Below are positions 27,019 through 36,004 of a stretch of DNA of 64,000 nt, one piece after another; within the stretch, counting starts at the first letter, position 1, and the number at the start of each line of letters is the position of its first letter. Location of the stretch: positions 62,001 through 126,000 of the forward strand of contig CAZLUP010000004.1 of NCBI GenBank assembly GCA_964562685.1. Reading direction: 5' to 3'. The notes under the pieces are model-generated. The model was not told the origin of the DNA and searched no databases. It was given only the letters and a program-made list of their open reading frames with translations. Source of the stretch: Stanieria sp964562685. GTDB lineage: Bacteria > Cyanobacteriota > Cyanobacteriia > Cyanobacteriales > Xenococcaceae. A program made the position numbers and the translations under genes.

Positions 27019-29754
27019 ATGTCCAACAAAGCCAACCAAATAGATCAAGGGGTAGCTAGTTCTTGGTCAGTAACAGAAGTTATACAAAATTTTTCAGTGG
27101 ACTTAGAGCAAGGATTAGACAATTCTACAGTCAAACAAAGAAGACAACAATACGGTGCTAATCAACTTCAAGAGTTTAAGCAGCGTAGTGCTTGGCAAAT
27201 TTTGATTGCTCAGTTTAAAAGTCCGATTATCGGTCTTTTAGCAGTAGCAGCAATTCTTGCTTTTGCCTTCCAAGAGTGGATTGAAGGAATAGCTGTAATT
27301 ATTGCTATTTTATTGAATGCCACAATTGGTTTTTTTACAGAAATTAAAGCAGTTCGTTCGATGGAGTCTCTGCATCAACTTAGCGAGACTAAAGCTAAAG
27401 TACGGCGAGATGGAAGAATACAAGAAATCGACGTGGAAGAGCTTGTTCCTGGAGATATCGTAATTTTAGATAGTGGGGATTTGATTGCTGCTGATTTACG
27501 AGTAATTAAAGCTTCTAAACTGCAAATTGATGAATCCCCTTTGACAGGAGAATCAGTTCCTGTCAGCAAAACTACAGAGCCATTAGAACAAGAGTTCTCT
27601 CTTGCCGAGCGTACCAATATGTTGTTTAAAGGTACGGCAATTACTAGAGGTTCGGGGGAAGGGGCTGTTGTGGCAATCGGGATGAATACCGAATTGGGTC
27701 ATATTTCCTCCTTAACCGCAGAAGCAGAAGAAGAAGTTACACCTTTAGAAAAACGACTCGATAGTTTAGGACGTAGGTTAATTTGGATCACACTAGCGAT
27801 CGCAGCTATCATTGTTGTGGCGGGGACTCTTGGTGGTAGAGATTTATATGTCATGGTCGAAACAGCGATCGCGCTGTCGGTGGCTGCTGTACCTGAAGGA
27901 TTACCAATTGTGGCAACGGTTGCCTTGGCACGGGGAATGTGGCGCATGGCAAAACGTAATGCTTTAATTAATCGTCTTTCTGCGGTAGAAACCTTGGGAG
28001 CAACCAGTATTATTTGTACGGATAAAACAGGTACTTTAACCGAGAATCGCATGACAGTGGCGGAAATTGCTGTGGATCAAGGGAGAATCGAAGTTACGGG
28101 AGAAGGATTAGAAACCCAGGGGGAATTTAATTTAGAAGGTAAAAAAATTGAACCTAATTCCGAGGCAACCCTCAAAGCACTCTTAGAAGTTGCAGTTTTA
28201 TGTAATAATGCTGCCTTACCCCACGAACAGGATCGGCAAGAAAATAAGGTAATTGGCGATCCGATGGAAGTTGCTTTGTTAGTTGCAGGTGCTAAAGCTG
28301 GCATTAATCATCAAGAACTTCTACAGCAACAACCAGAAGTCAAAGAAGAGGCTTTTGATTCCGAAACCAAAATGATGGCAACCTACCACGAAACCGATGG
28401 GAAATATCGAGTTGCGGTTAAAGGTGCGCCCGAATCAGTTTTACCAGCTTGTTCTTATTACTTAACTGCCCAAGGAACTAAACCAATCAATCGCCAAGTC
28501 TATGAAGCTTGGCAACAAAAATGCGATCGCTTGGCTCAAGATGGTTTAAGAATTTTAGCTTTAGCTCAAAAAACTGTGGATAGTAGCAAAGTCAAACCCT
28601 ATAAAGAATTAACTTTGCTCGGTGTAGTTGGATTGTTAGACCCTCCGCGTCAAGATGTCAAAAAAGCTCTCCAAGCGTGTCATCAAGCAGGAATTCGCGC
28701 CATTATGGTTACGGGTGACCAACCAATCACTGCACGCAATATAGGATTAGCAGTAGGTTTAACCACCGAGCAAGAAGCAGAAGCCGTCCCTGGTAAAGCC
28801 TTAAAAAGTCCTGACGAACTATCACCACAAGAACACGAACGTCTGCGACAAGTTCCAATTTTTGCCCGTGTCAGCCCCGAACAAAAGCTTAATCTCATTA
28901 CGCTGCATCAGGAAGCAGGTTCAGTAGTAGCCATGACAGGAGATGGTGTTAATGATGCCCCCGCCCTCAAAAAAGCTGATATTGGTGTAGCGATGGGCAA
29001 ACGAGGTACTCAGGTAGCCCGTGAAGCAGCGGATATGGTGTTGCAAGATGATGCTTTTAGCTCAATTATTGCAGCCATCGAACAGGGAAGAGCGATTTTT
29101 AATAATATTCGTAAATTTACTCTCTATTTACTATCTGGCAACGTGGGAGAAATCATTGTAGTAGCTGCTGCTTCTTTCACCGATGCCCCCTTACCTTTAT
29201 TACCCTTACAAATTCTCTTTCTTAATGCCGTTAACGATGTCTTTCCTGCTCTCGCTTTAGGAGTTGGTGCTGGTCATCCGACTATCATGCAACATCCTCC
29301 CCGTGATTCTAAAGAATCGATTTTAACCAAAAGTCATTGGAGAGCGATCGCCCTTTATGGATTTTTAATTGCTATTCCCGTCTTGGCTGTGTTTGCTTAT
29401 GTATTGGTTTATTTAGGTGTAGAACAAGAACGAGCAATCACTATTTCTTTTATGACCTTAGCCTTTGGGAGATTATGGCACGTTTTTAATATGCGTGATA
29501 CTGGTTCTGGTTTGATTAAAAACGAAGTAACCACCAATCCTTATATTTGGGGAGCATTGTTAATCTGTACAGGTTTATTACTATCTGCGGTCTATTTACC
29601 AGGACTATCTGATGTCTTGCAAACGGTTAATCCTGGTTTAGAAGGATGGGCAATCATCTTCGCTGTAAGTTTAGTTCCTCTAGTGATTGGGCAAATAGTT
29701 AAACAAATTAGAGGAAGAAGGAAAAAACAGCGTTTTTCTGTTCAATCTGACTAG
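27019..29754 (+). CDS. P-type cation-transporting ATPase (Ca2+-ATPase / PacL-like)
   Basis: 911 residues. The N-terminal cation-ATPase domain (TVKQRRQQYGANQL) is followed by the actuator TGES motif (LTGESVPVSK). VPEGLP lies in helix M4, and the phosphorylation site CTDKTGTLTEN has its Asp at residue 335. Nucleotide-binding VAVKGAPE and the hinge MTGDGVNDAPALKKADIG come next, with six C-terminal helices after. The order and the PEGLP motif place it in the P2 group with SERCA-like Ca2+ pumps and PMA1-type cyanobacterial pumps; the exact ion cannot be fixed. It sits in a same-strand series with the YflT-like gene upstream and DedA downstream. Confidence 0.92.
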   Translation: MSNKANQIDQGVASSWSVTEVIQNFSVDLEQGLDNSTVKQRRQQYGANQLQEFKQRSAWQILIAQFKSPIIGLLAVAAILAFAFQEWIEGIAVIIAILLNATIGFFTEIKAVRSMESLHQLSETKAKVRRDGRIQEIDVEELVPGDIVILDSGDLIAADLRVIKASKLQIDESPLTGESVPVSKTTEPLEQEFSLAERTNMLFKGTAITRGSGEGAVVAIGMNTELGHISSLTAEAEEEVTPLEKRLDSLGRRLIWITLAIAAIIVVAGTLGGRDLYVMVETAIALSVAAVPEGLPIVATVALARGMWRMAKRNALINRLSAVETLGATSIICTDKTGTLTENRMTVAEIAVDQGRIEVTGEGLETQGEFNLEGKKIEPNSEATLKALLEVAVLCNNAALPHEQDRQENKVIGDPMEVALLVAGAKAGINHQELLQQQPEVKEEAFDSETKMMATYHETDGKYRVAVKGAPESVLPACSYYLTAQGTKPINRQVYEAWQQKCDRLAQDGLRILALAQKTVDSSKVKPYKELTLLGVVGLLDPPRQDVKKALQACHQAGIRAIMVTGDQPITARNIGLAVGLTTEQEAEAVPGKALKSPDELSPQEHERLRQVPIFARVSPEQKLNLITLHQEAGSVVAMTGDGVNDAPALKKADIGVAMGKRGTQVAREAADMVLQDDAFSSIIAAIEQGRAIFNNIRKFTLYLLSGNVGEIIVVAAASFTDAPLPLLPLQILFLNAVNDVFPALALGVGAGHPTIMQHPPRDSKESILTKSHWRAIALYGFLIAIPVLAVFAYVLVYLGVEQERAITISFMTLAFGRLWHVFNMRDTGSGLIKNEVTTNPYIWGALLICTGLLLSAVYLPGLSDVLQTVNPGLEGWAIIFAVSLVPLVIGQIVKQIRGRRKKQRFSVQSD

Positions 29755-29812
29755 AAATTAAGCAGATATTTTCAAGGCGGTTCGCCCCAATAATTAATTA
29801 CACAAAAAACTT

Positions 29813-30415
29813 ATGCTCGAATGGATTGTAAATACAGTTAACTCTCTTGGCTATTTTGGGATTGGATTTTTAATGTTTCTAGAAAACGTTTTTCCTCCTA
29901 TTCCTTCCGAGCTAATTATGCCTCTAGCAGGGTTTGTAGTCACACAAGGTAAACTAGACTTTGCTCATGTAGTGGGTGCAGGAATAGTTGGTTCAATTTT
30001 GGGCGCGTTACCTTGGTATTATTTAGGTAAACGTTTAGGCTTGAGGCGAATTCAATTTCTGGCTGATAAATATGGTCAGTGGTTAACTGTTTCTGGTGAA
30101 GATGTTCTCAAAGCCAAACAATGGTTTGATCGTCGAGGTAATTTAGCAACTGGTTTGGGTCGAGTTGTGCCAGGAATACGCACTTATATTTCTGTGCCTG
30201 CTGGAATTAATAGAATGTCTTTCTGGACTTTTTTGCTTTATTCAACTGTTGGAACTGCTGTTTGGGTGAGTTTGTTAACCTACGCAGGATATATGTTAGG
30301 AGCAAACTATGATCAGGTTAAAAAGTTTCTTGGTCCCATTTCTACAATTGTTATTGTGGCAATCATTATTATGACTTGTTCGTGGATTATCAAGCGTAAA
30401 ACCCGACACCATTAA
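29813..30415 (+). CDS. DedA family membrane protein
   Basis: 200 residues with four or five membrane helices. Typical DedA features are FLENVFPPIPSELIMPLAGF (the E-x-x-x-PxPxE segment), a G-rich GSILGALPWYYLGKRLG, and RVVPGIRTYISVPAGINRM with the conserved Arg residues. DedA/DUF805-type proteins act as lipid scramblases or transporters needed for envelope stability. It follows the cation ATPase by 58 bases on the same strand and converges on mgtC. Confidence 0.9.
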   Translation: MLEWIVNTVNSLGYFGIGFLMFLENVFPPIPSELIMPLAGFVVTQGKLDFAHVVGAGIVGSILGALPWYYLGKRLGLRRIQFLADKYGQWLTVSGEDVLKAKQWFDRRGNLATGLGRVVPGIRTYISVPAGINRMSFWTFLLYSTVGTAVWVSLLTYAGYMLGANYDQVKKFLGPISTIVIVAIIIMTCSWIIKRKTRHH

Positions 30416-30430
30416 CCCTATTTTGAAATT

Positions 30431-30868
30431 CTAAAGATAATCTTCCCATTTAGAAAAAACAAACAAAATTACGAAAGTTACTAAAGCTGCCCCTAATCCT
30501 AATAACCATAAACCACAACCAATCGTAATTCCTAGAGCAGAAGACATCCAAATCGTAGCAGCAGAAGTCAATCCTTTAACTTTAGATTCTCGTAAAATTG
30601 TTCCTCCTCCAATAAAACCAACACCAGTAATCACCCCAGAAATGGCTCTACCTAAAACATCTAAATTCTTTTGCGCTGCACCAATTTCAATCGGTACTAG
30701 AACTAATAAAGCTGAACCAAAACAAACTAACATATTAGTTCTTAGACCAGCAGGTTTACTCTTGCTTTCTCTTTCCAAACCAATAATCGTACCGACAAGT
30801 AAGGCGATGCCTAAACGCAAGAGCAAATCATGCCAGCCAATGGGAGCAAAAGAATAGTTTTCTGGCAC
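30431..30868 (-). CDS. MgtC/SapB family membrane protein
   Basis: 145 residues with four to five helices. LRLGIALLVGTIIGLERESKSKPAGLRTNMLVCFGSAL is the conserved MgtC core (read here in pieces), with the ERE and R-T residues, and ISGVITGVGFIGGGTILRE follows. The typical C-terminal soluble domain of Mg2+-stress MgtC is absent, so it is the short SapB form. The function in cyanobacteria is not established; a role in Mg2+ or membrane potential is known for relatives. It converges with the DedA gene and is divergent from plsY. Confidence 0.88.
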   Translation of the reverse strand: MPENYSFAPIGWHDLLLRLGIALLVGTIIGLERESKSKPAGLRTNMLVCFGSALLVLVPIEIGAAQKNLDVLGRAISGVITGVGFIGGGTILRESKVKGLTSAATIWMSSALGITIGCGLWLLGLGAALVTFVILFVFSKWEDYL

Positions 30869-31041
30869 TTGTTGTAAAAATTTAAATCTAAAAATATTTA
30901 GTTATACCAATTAGGTTACCAAGGATTAAGCCACAGTTGACTATTTTTGTTAATTCAGTCAAAAATACAAAATTCCTAATTCTTCAGTTACTTAAATAGC
31001 AGATAATTTATCTTTGGTAATTGCTAACTGATACAAAAATT

Positions 31042-31692
31042 ATGATGCATTCTATTGTTGTGGGTGGGTTGTTTGTAATTGTTGCTTATTTATTAGGTTC
31101 AATTCCTACAGGTTATCTAGCTGGACGTTATCTGAAAGGAATTGATATCCGTGAATATGGTTCTGGTGGTACTGGTGCGACTAACGTACTTAGAAGTGTT
31201 GGTAAAGAAGCAGCGATCGCGGTTTTAATCATCGATCTACTTAAAGGCGCGATCGCAGTTTTATTAGTTAAATTATTTTATTCCTATGCTCCTGTTGAGA
31301 TTTTACCTCCAAGCTGGCAATCGTGGTTAATTACTGTCTCTGCTTTGGCTGCTTTAATCGGTCATAGTAAATCGATTTGGCTGCAATTTACTGGTGGCAA
31401 ATCTGTCGCTACTGCTTTAGGAGTGTTATTAGTGATGAATCCTTTGGTCGCTTTAGGTACTTTATCTGCCTTTGGAGCGATGTTAGCAATTTCTCGGATT
31501 GTTTCTCTTAGTTCTATTACAGGTGCGATCGCAGTTAATCTGATCATGATTTTACTTCATCAACCAACACCCTATCTTGTTTTCGCTGCGATCGCAGGTG
31601 TTTATGTTATTATCCGTCACAAAAGTAATATTCAACGCTTAATTGCAGGTACAGAACCTAAACTTGGTCAAACTGTACCAGAAAATAATTAA
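31042..31692 (+). CDS. plsY: Acyl-phosphate glycerol-3-phosphate acyltransferase
   Basis: 216 residues, about five to seven membrane helices. Three PlsY motifs are visible: YLLGSIPTGYLAGR (motif 1 with Ser and Gly), GSGGTGATNVLR (phosphate loop) and FTGGKSVATALGVLL (acyl-phosphate region). It makes lysophosphatidic acid from acyl-phosphate, the first step of membrane lipid synthesis. The reading frame extends to a TTG at 31021, but the ATG at 31042 is preferred. It is upstream of a long spacer and is not in an obvious operon. Confidence 0.93.
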   Translation: MMHSIVVGGLFVIVAYLLGSIPTGYLAGRYLKGIDIREYGSGGTGATNVLRSVGKEAAIAVLIIDLLKGAIAVLLVKLFYSYAPVEILPPSWQSWLITVSALAALIGHSKSIWLQFTGGKSVATALGVLLVMNPLVALGTLSAFGAMLAISRIVSLSSITGAIAVNLIMILLHQPTPYLVFAAIAGVYVIIRHKSNIQRLIAGTEPKLGQTVPENN

Positions 31693-31732
31693 TACCAGTT
31701 TTGGTGCGTTAACCAAACATTTATTTAGTTAT

Positions 31733-31864
31733 TTAGTTGCTTGCTGAATTAGGTTTCGTTGTAAAAAGTTTTGACCAATTTAAGGTCACAATTCTAGGTA
31801 AAAGCAAACAGAATCCTGTATTAAATAAAATGATTGCCCATAGAGTTAAGTCATTAATTTCCAT
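31733..31864 (-). CDS. Possible 43-residue single-helix membrane protein
   Basis: An ATG-initiated frame reads MEINDLTLWAIILFNTGFC, LLPRIVTLNWSKLF, then a polar tail. One membrane helix (about residues 8-26) flanked by charged ends resembles the small subunits of photosynthetic or NDH-1 complexes, but I could not match it to a named one. AGGG lies nine to ten bases before the ATG, a weak ribosome-binding site. It is antisense to the region just after plsY. Small size makes chance occurrence possible. Confidence 0.45.
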   Translation of the reverse strand: MEINDLTLWAIILFNTGFCLLLPRIVTLNWSKLFTTKPNSASN

Positions 31865-32484
31865 AAAAAAAACCCTATCAAAATAATTTTTAGCTTCAAG
31901 ATTTTTTAGCTAGGTAAAAACTTTACCCATATATTTAGTATTACAAGAAAATAACTATAACTAAACAATTAGAAGAGTTTAAATTTCTTGTTAATACGAT
32001 AAGTTTTACTTAAGATGCTTAATTATAAATAGATTGAGCATCTTTTTTTGATAATTAATACTGGATACCTTAACTCTTTTTTGTAAAGAAAACTTAACAA
32101 AATGGCTAAACCTTGTGATTATTTAACTAATAACTCTTAGTCAGCATTAGATTTAAACCTATTCAAGTCATAGACAAAAATATATAAGTTCTTGTTTTAA
32201 TTTATCAGAAGTATCGTGTTGATAACTTTTGATAAGTTTAAGCATAAATACTTCTTTTGAACTCATTAAATATATTTAACTCTTTATATAATTAACAATA
32301 CTTATTCTTGTAAGTTCCAAATTTAATTATTTGAATTAATTGAAATTAAACTTAATTATTGCCCAATCTAACGCTCATTTTAAGGGACTCAAAAACAAAT
32401 ATTTTCTTAAATTACAAGCTGTTGACAACAAATTAAGCTGAAATGACTTTAATCTATAGATTAAAATTATACACTTAATAATTT
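31865..32484. other. Intergenic region with an orphan terminator
   Basis: AT-rich spacer of 620 bases between the small minus-strand frame and the radical SAM gene. Apart from the plus-strand terminator at 32012-32049 no gene or repeat could be supported. A short RNA ending at that terminator is possible. Confidence 0.45.
32012..32049 (+). terminator. Intrinsic terminator without an adjacent gene
   Basis: AAGATGCT, a 17-base loop, AGCATCTT, then T-rich sequence. The nearest upstream plus-strand stop (plsY) is 320 bases away, so this may end an unannotated small RNA or a long plsY 3' UTR. Confidence 0.6.
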
Positions 32485-34032
32485 ATGAGAGTTTTATTGA
32501 TTTATCCGTTATTTCCTAAAAGTTTTTGGTCTTTTGAAAAAACCCTACGTTTAGTAGACCGTAAAGTATTGCTGCCACCCCTAGGATTGATTACCGTAGC
32601 AGCAATTTTGCCTCAAGAATGGCAACTTAAACTAGTAGACCGCAATATTCGTTCAGTTAGCGAATCAGAATGGGATTGGGCTGAATTAGTCATTATTTCT
32701 GGCATGATTGTGCAAAAAGAAGATTTATTAGCTCAAATTAAAGAGGCTAAAAGAAGAGGAAAACCAGTAGCTGTAGGAGGTCCTTATGCTACCACCTCAC
32801 CTGAAGAAGTAGAAGCAGTAGGAACAAATTATTTAATTTTAGACGAAGGGGAAATCACCCTGCCTATGTTTGTTGAAGCAATCAAACAAGGTGAAACCAA
32901 AGGTATCTTTAGAACTCTTGAAAAAGCTGACGTTACCAAAACGCCTATACCTCGCTACGAGTTACTAGAATTTGACGCTTATGATAATATGTCAGTTCAA
33001 TTTTCCCGTGGTTGCCCTTTTCAGTGCGAATTTTGTGACATTATTGTTCTCTATGGCAGAAAACCTCGGACAAAAACCCCACAACAATTAATAGGCGAAT
33101 TGGAATATCTCTATAATTTGGGTTGGCGCGGTGGCCTATTTATGGTCGATGATAACTTCATTGGCAATAAACGTAATGTCAAATTGCTTTTAAAAGAATT
33201 AAAAGTATGGATGCAAGCTAAAGATTATCCTTTTAGTTTTGATACAGAAGCTTCGGTTGATTTAGCACAAGATCCCGAATTAATGGAATTGATGGTTGAT
33301 TGCAGCTTTAAAAAAGTGTTTCTGGGAATTGAAACACCCGATGAAAATAGTTTAGCTTTGACTCAAAAATTTCAAAACACTCGCGATCCTCTCAGTGAAT
33401 CGGTAGATAAAATTACTAGGGCAGGATTACAAGTGATGGCAGGTTTTATCATTGGTTTTGATGGAGAAAAACCAGGTGCAGGCGATCGCATTGTGCGCTT
33501 TGTCGAACAAACCGCTATTCCGATGGCGATGTTTAGTATGTTACAGGCTTTACCCCATACTGCGCTTTGGCATCGTTTAGAAAAAGAAGGAAGATTACTC
33601 GATCAAGGGGCAAATATCAATCAAACTACTTTGATGAATTTTATTCCTACTCGCCCGATGGAAGAAATTGCCCAAGAGTATATTAATGGTTTTTGGCAAC
33701 TTTACGATCCAGAACGCTATCTTGACCGTGTTTATCGCTATTTCATGAAGCTAGGAGTTCCCAAACATTCGGGTAAACGTCGTTTAGATTCAAAAGCTGT
33801 TTCAGCAATTTTAACTCTGTTTTGGCGACAGGGAATTCTGCGTCAGACACGCTGGAAATTCTGGCGTAACTTGGTAAAAATCATGCTGCATAACATCCGT
33901 TTGCTTCCTTTTTACCTGATTGTTTGCGCCTATTTAGAACACTTTGCCGAATATCGTGAAATTGTCCGCGAACAAATTAATGCTCAATTAGCTAAATCAG
34001 TTGCTTATCGTCAACCAAGTAAAGCTGCTTAG
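32485..34032 (+). CDS. B12-binding-domain radical SAM protein (DUF4070 type)
   Basis: 515 residues. The N-terminal cobalamin-binding-like domain (about 1-135) starts MRVLLIYPLFPKSFWSFE and has the GGPYATTSPEE loop; the DxHxxG cobalamin ligand motif is not evident. The radical SAM core has SRGCPFQCEFCDI (C-x3-C-x2-C for the 4Fe-4S cluster) near residue 176 and FLGIETPDE. The C-terminal DUF4070 domain contains LPHTALWHRLEKEGRL and ends with basic, amphipathic helices. It resembles hopanoid-modifying HpnP-like enzymes in layout but is not clearly that enzyme. Substrate unknown. Confidence 0.85.
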   Translation: MRVLLIYPLFPKSFWSFEKTLRLVDRKVLLPPLGLITVAAILPQEWQLKLVDRNIRSVSESEWDWAELVIISGMIVQKEDLLAQIKEAKRRGKPVAVGGPYATTSPEEVEAVGTNYLILDEGEITLPMFVEAIKQGETKGIFRTLEKADVTKTPIPRYELLEFDAYDNMSVQFSRGCPFQCEFCDIIVLYGRKPRTKTPQQLIGELEYLYNLGWRGGLFMVDDNFIGNKRNVKLLLKELKVWMQAKDYPFSFDTEASVDLAQDPELMELMVDCSFKKVFLGIETPDENSLALTQKFQNTRDPLSESVDKITRAGLQVMAGFIIGFDGEKPGAGDRIVRFVEQTAIPMAMFSMLQALPHTALWHRLEKEGRLLDQGANINQTTLMNFIPTRPMEEIAQEYINGFWQLYDPERYLDRVYRYFMKLGVPKHSGKRRLDSKAVSAILTLFWRQGILRQTRWKFWRNLVKIMLHNIRLLPFYLIVCAYLEHFAEYREIVREQINAQLAKSVAYRQPSKAA

Positions 34033-34175
34033 TTGTTATTGTAGAGCGATCGCTCTTGGACTTAGCTTTTGACAACGAGGGCGATCTCAACAAAGCTGAA
34101 GCGATTATGCGTACGCGATTAGTTGGAGATATACAATCAAAATTTCGAGGATAAGAAACATCACTCAGTTAGAGG

Positions 34176-34376
34176 TTAGATTATATAATCTTTTTCCAAC
34201 CAATCATAAATACGGTCTAATTCTTCAAGAGTTACTAAACCATACTGCCACAAAATCATTGGTAAAGGACCGAGATTTTGGTGAGCGGTTTTTTGAACAG
34301 TTTGAATAGAGTCAGAAGATAAAGCTAATTCTTCTTTGAGAAACTTAATAAATCTGTTGTATATGGCAGGTGTCAT
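34176..34376 (-). CDS. DUF2949 family protein
   Basis: 66 residues, all alpha by appearance: MTPAIYNRFIKFLKEELAL, then LPMILWQYGLVTLEELDRIYDWLE. The P-x-I-LWQYG-x-x-x-LE-L motif defines the cyanobacterial DUF2949 family; function unknown. A perfect AGGAGGTGA lies a few bases before the ATG at 34376 and fixes the start (the GTG inside that ribosome-binding site is not the start). A second member lies at 44625-44864. A perfect palindrome at 34420-34436 sits just upstream. Confidence 0.85.
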   Translation of the reverse strand: MTPAIYNRFIKFLKEELALSSDSIQTVQKTAHQNLGPLPMILWQYGLVTLEELDRIYDWLEKDYII

Positions 34377-34419
34377 ATCTTTCACCTCCTAATTTCATAA
34401 AAGTTAACTTAATTACATT

Positions 34420-34436
34420 ACTGTTGAAGCAACAGT
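34420..34436. promoter_or_regulatory. Palindrome upstream of the DUF2949 gene
   Basis: ACTGTTG-AAG-CAACAGT, a perfect 7-bp inverted repeat 44 bases before the ATG. Symmetry and position fit an operator; it could also be a chance hairpin. The rest of 34377-34772 is AT-rich with no gene. Confidence 0.35.
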
Positions 34437-34772
34437 TTTAAATTTAATTGTCTTATTGTTGATGTTAAAAGATAACTTGCCAGTGCTGCTAATCACAACG
34501 AAACAAGATTTTAAATACTTTTCATATAAGATACTGATAATTTAAAGATTTAACTTCTATCGAAAGTCGTTTAAAAAACCTTGACTGGGTTCAGCTTAAG
34601 ATAGATGTGAACTATTTTATAATTAAATTTAAGGGAGCAAATTTATCAATTATTAACATTTTCATCATCGCTTAATTTATGCTCGATTTCTATTGCTTTT
34701 CCTCTGTTTTATAAATTAAGGCTGCAATTCAACACTAAAAGAAAGTTGTTAATTTGATTTCATCCCATCCTG

Positions 34773-35708
34773 TTATTGTGGTGTGGGTAGATTTTGCAAA
34801 TAATGAAGAAAAGCTAGTAATTCCTCATCATTAAGATGGAGACGCGATTTTTTGCCATAATGGGCTTTAAGAAATTCCTTACCAATTTCTTTCGTCCAAC
34901 CTAAACGCTTCATCTCTCGATCAGTTTGATCGATGATTTCATTAAAAGTAATTTCTATTACTTCTGAATCATTACTAGAAGATGGAGGCGCGATTTGCTG
35001 CTCAAAATCGTTATCTTCTGGTAAGTTATCCTCAATAGTTGGTTCAAATTCAAGTTCTGTTTCTTCAGTTGAACTAGGATCAAACAAAGATGGAATACTG
35101 GGAGAAGATATTATAGTTTCAGAACTTGGTAAGGACTCTTCAATAGGAAGGTTGATTGAATTGTAATCTTCTTGAAAATTTGTTGGCTCTTGAACTTCAA
35201 TAACTGAATCAAGCGATTGATAACCGTTGTTTTGAGTCGAAGATATATTTACTGAAGAGTTGACTTCGCTAGAGGTTTCTTGAAGGCTTGTTTCTGGTTC
35301 AACAGAAAAAGACGTTTGAGATTTTTGTGGAGCAACTGCCTCAACTATTGCTTGATTTGGTAGATTTGGTTCGATGATAACTGGTTCAACCAATTCTTTG
35401 GCTTGGGAAAATTGTTTTTTTGGTTTTACCTCAGGTTGCTCAGAAATTACCGGTTGCTGACTTTCTAATTTTATTTCTTGGTTGTTAGTTTTTGTTGCTC
35501 CACTCTTTTCCATTATTAAAGTAGCTAAAGCTCTCTCTCTAGCTCGATCCTCTGCCATTTCTACTGTTTGGGCAGCAGCGAGTCCAGTTGCTACAGTTTT
35601 TCCTGCTACTTTTACTGAAACTTTAACAATATAATTACCGTGGTCTATGGTTAATAATTTACTAATCAAACTACCTTCGGGATAAAAATGGCGAAATTGG
35701 GTTAACAT
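34773..35708 (-). CDS. Hypothetical protein with conserved N- and C-terminal domains
   Basis: 311 residues in three parts. The N-terminal ~70 residues (HGNYIVKVSVKVAGKTVATG, then AAAQTVEMAEDRARERALATL) look like a compact alpha/beta domain with a faint likeness to Rad52-type annealing proteins. A long acidic Ser/Glu/Pro-rich linker (about 70-255) is probably disordered. The C-terminal ~50 residues (REMKRLGWTKEIGKEFLKAHYGKKSR, then LNDEELLAFLHYLQNLP) form a small helical module. This C-terminal module recurs at the end of putative DNA-repair proteins as far as I recall. A role in nucleic-acid handling is only a guess. Confidence 0.6.
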   Translation of the reverse strand: MLTQFRHFYPEGSLISKLLTIDHGNYIVKVSVKVAGKTVATGLAAAQTVEMAEDRARERALATLIMEKSGATKTNNQEIKLESQQPVISEQPEVKPKKQFSQAKELVEPVIIEPNLPNQAIVEAVAPQKSQTSFSVEPETSLQETSSEVNSSVNISSTQNNGYQSLDSVIEVQEPTNFQEDYNSINLPIEESLPSSETIISSPSIPSLFDPSSTEETELEFEPTIEDNLPEDNDFEQQIAPPSSSNDSEVIEITFNEIIDQTDREMKRLGWTKEIGKEFLKAHYGKKSRLHLNDEELLAFLHYLQNLPTPQ

Positions 35709-36004
35709 CAGCTTGTTTTGATTGATCTTACTGGTACTAATTTACTATTAAACTCTTAACTTTTAAAACAAATTTGCCAATAGACAGAGAAAATTTAAAA
35801 TATATACAGGCTAGTTACAAGCTAACTCACTATTTTTGTTACTAGCATCTTCAAGAACTTAATTTCTCGCTTAGAGAAACTGTGAGTTAGATAGCTACAG
35901 CGAACAACTAAACTGGATAAGTTGATTTGACGTACACTCTGAGATAAACCACTCTTGTATTTTAGCTGCGACTTCGCGCTACAGCTAAATTTGATTAAGA
36001 GAAT

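Noticed and set aside
27375..27617. Minus-strand frames inside the P-type ATPase gene
   Set aside because: Shadows of a well-supported coding gene; low-complexity Ser/Ala-rich products.
32485..34032. Hopanoid C-2 methylase (hpnP) assignment
   Set aside because: Layout is similar, but the sequence start and middle differ from what I recall for HpnP; kept as a general B12-radical SAM protein.
34030..34154. Open frame after the radical SAM gene reading GDLNKAEAIMRTRLVGDIQS
   Set aside because: About 40 codons, no start or family match; overlaps HIP1-containing spacer, so it may be chance or an unrecognisable relic.
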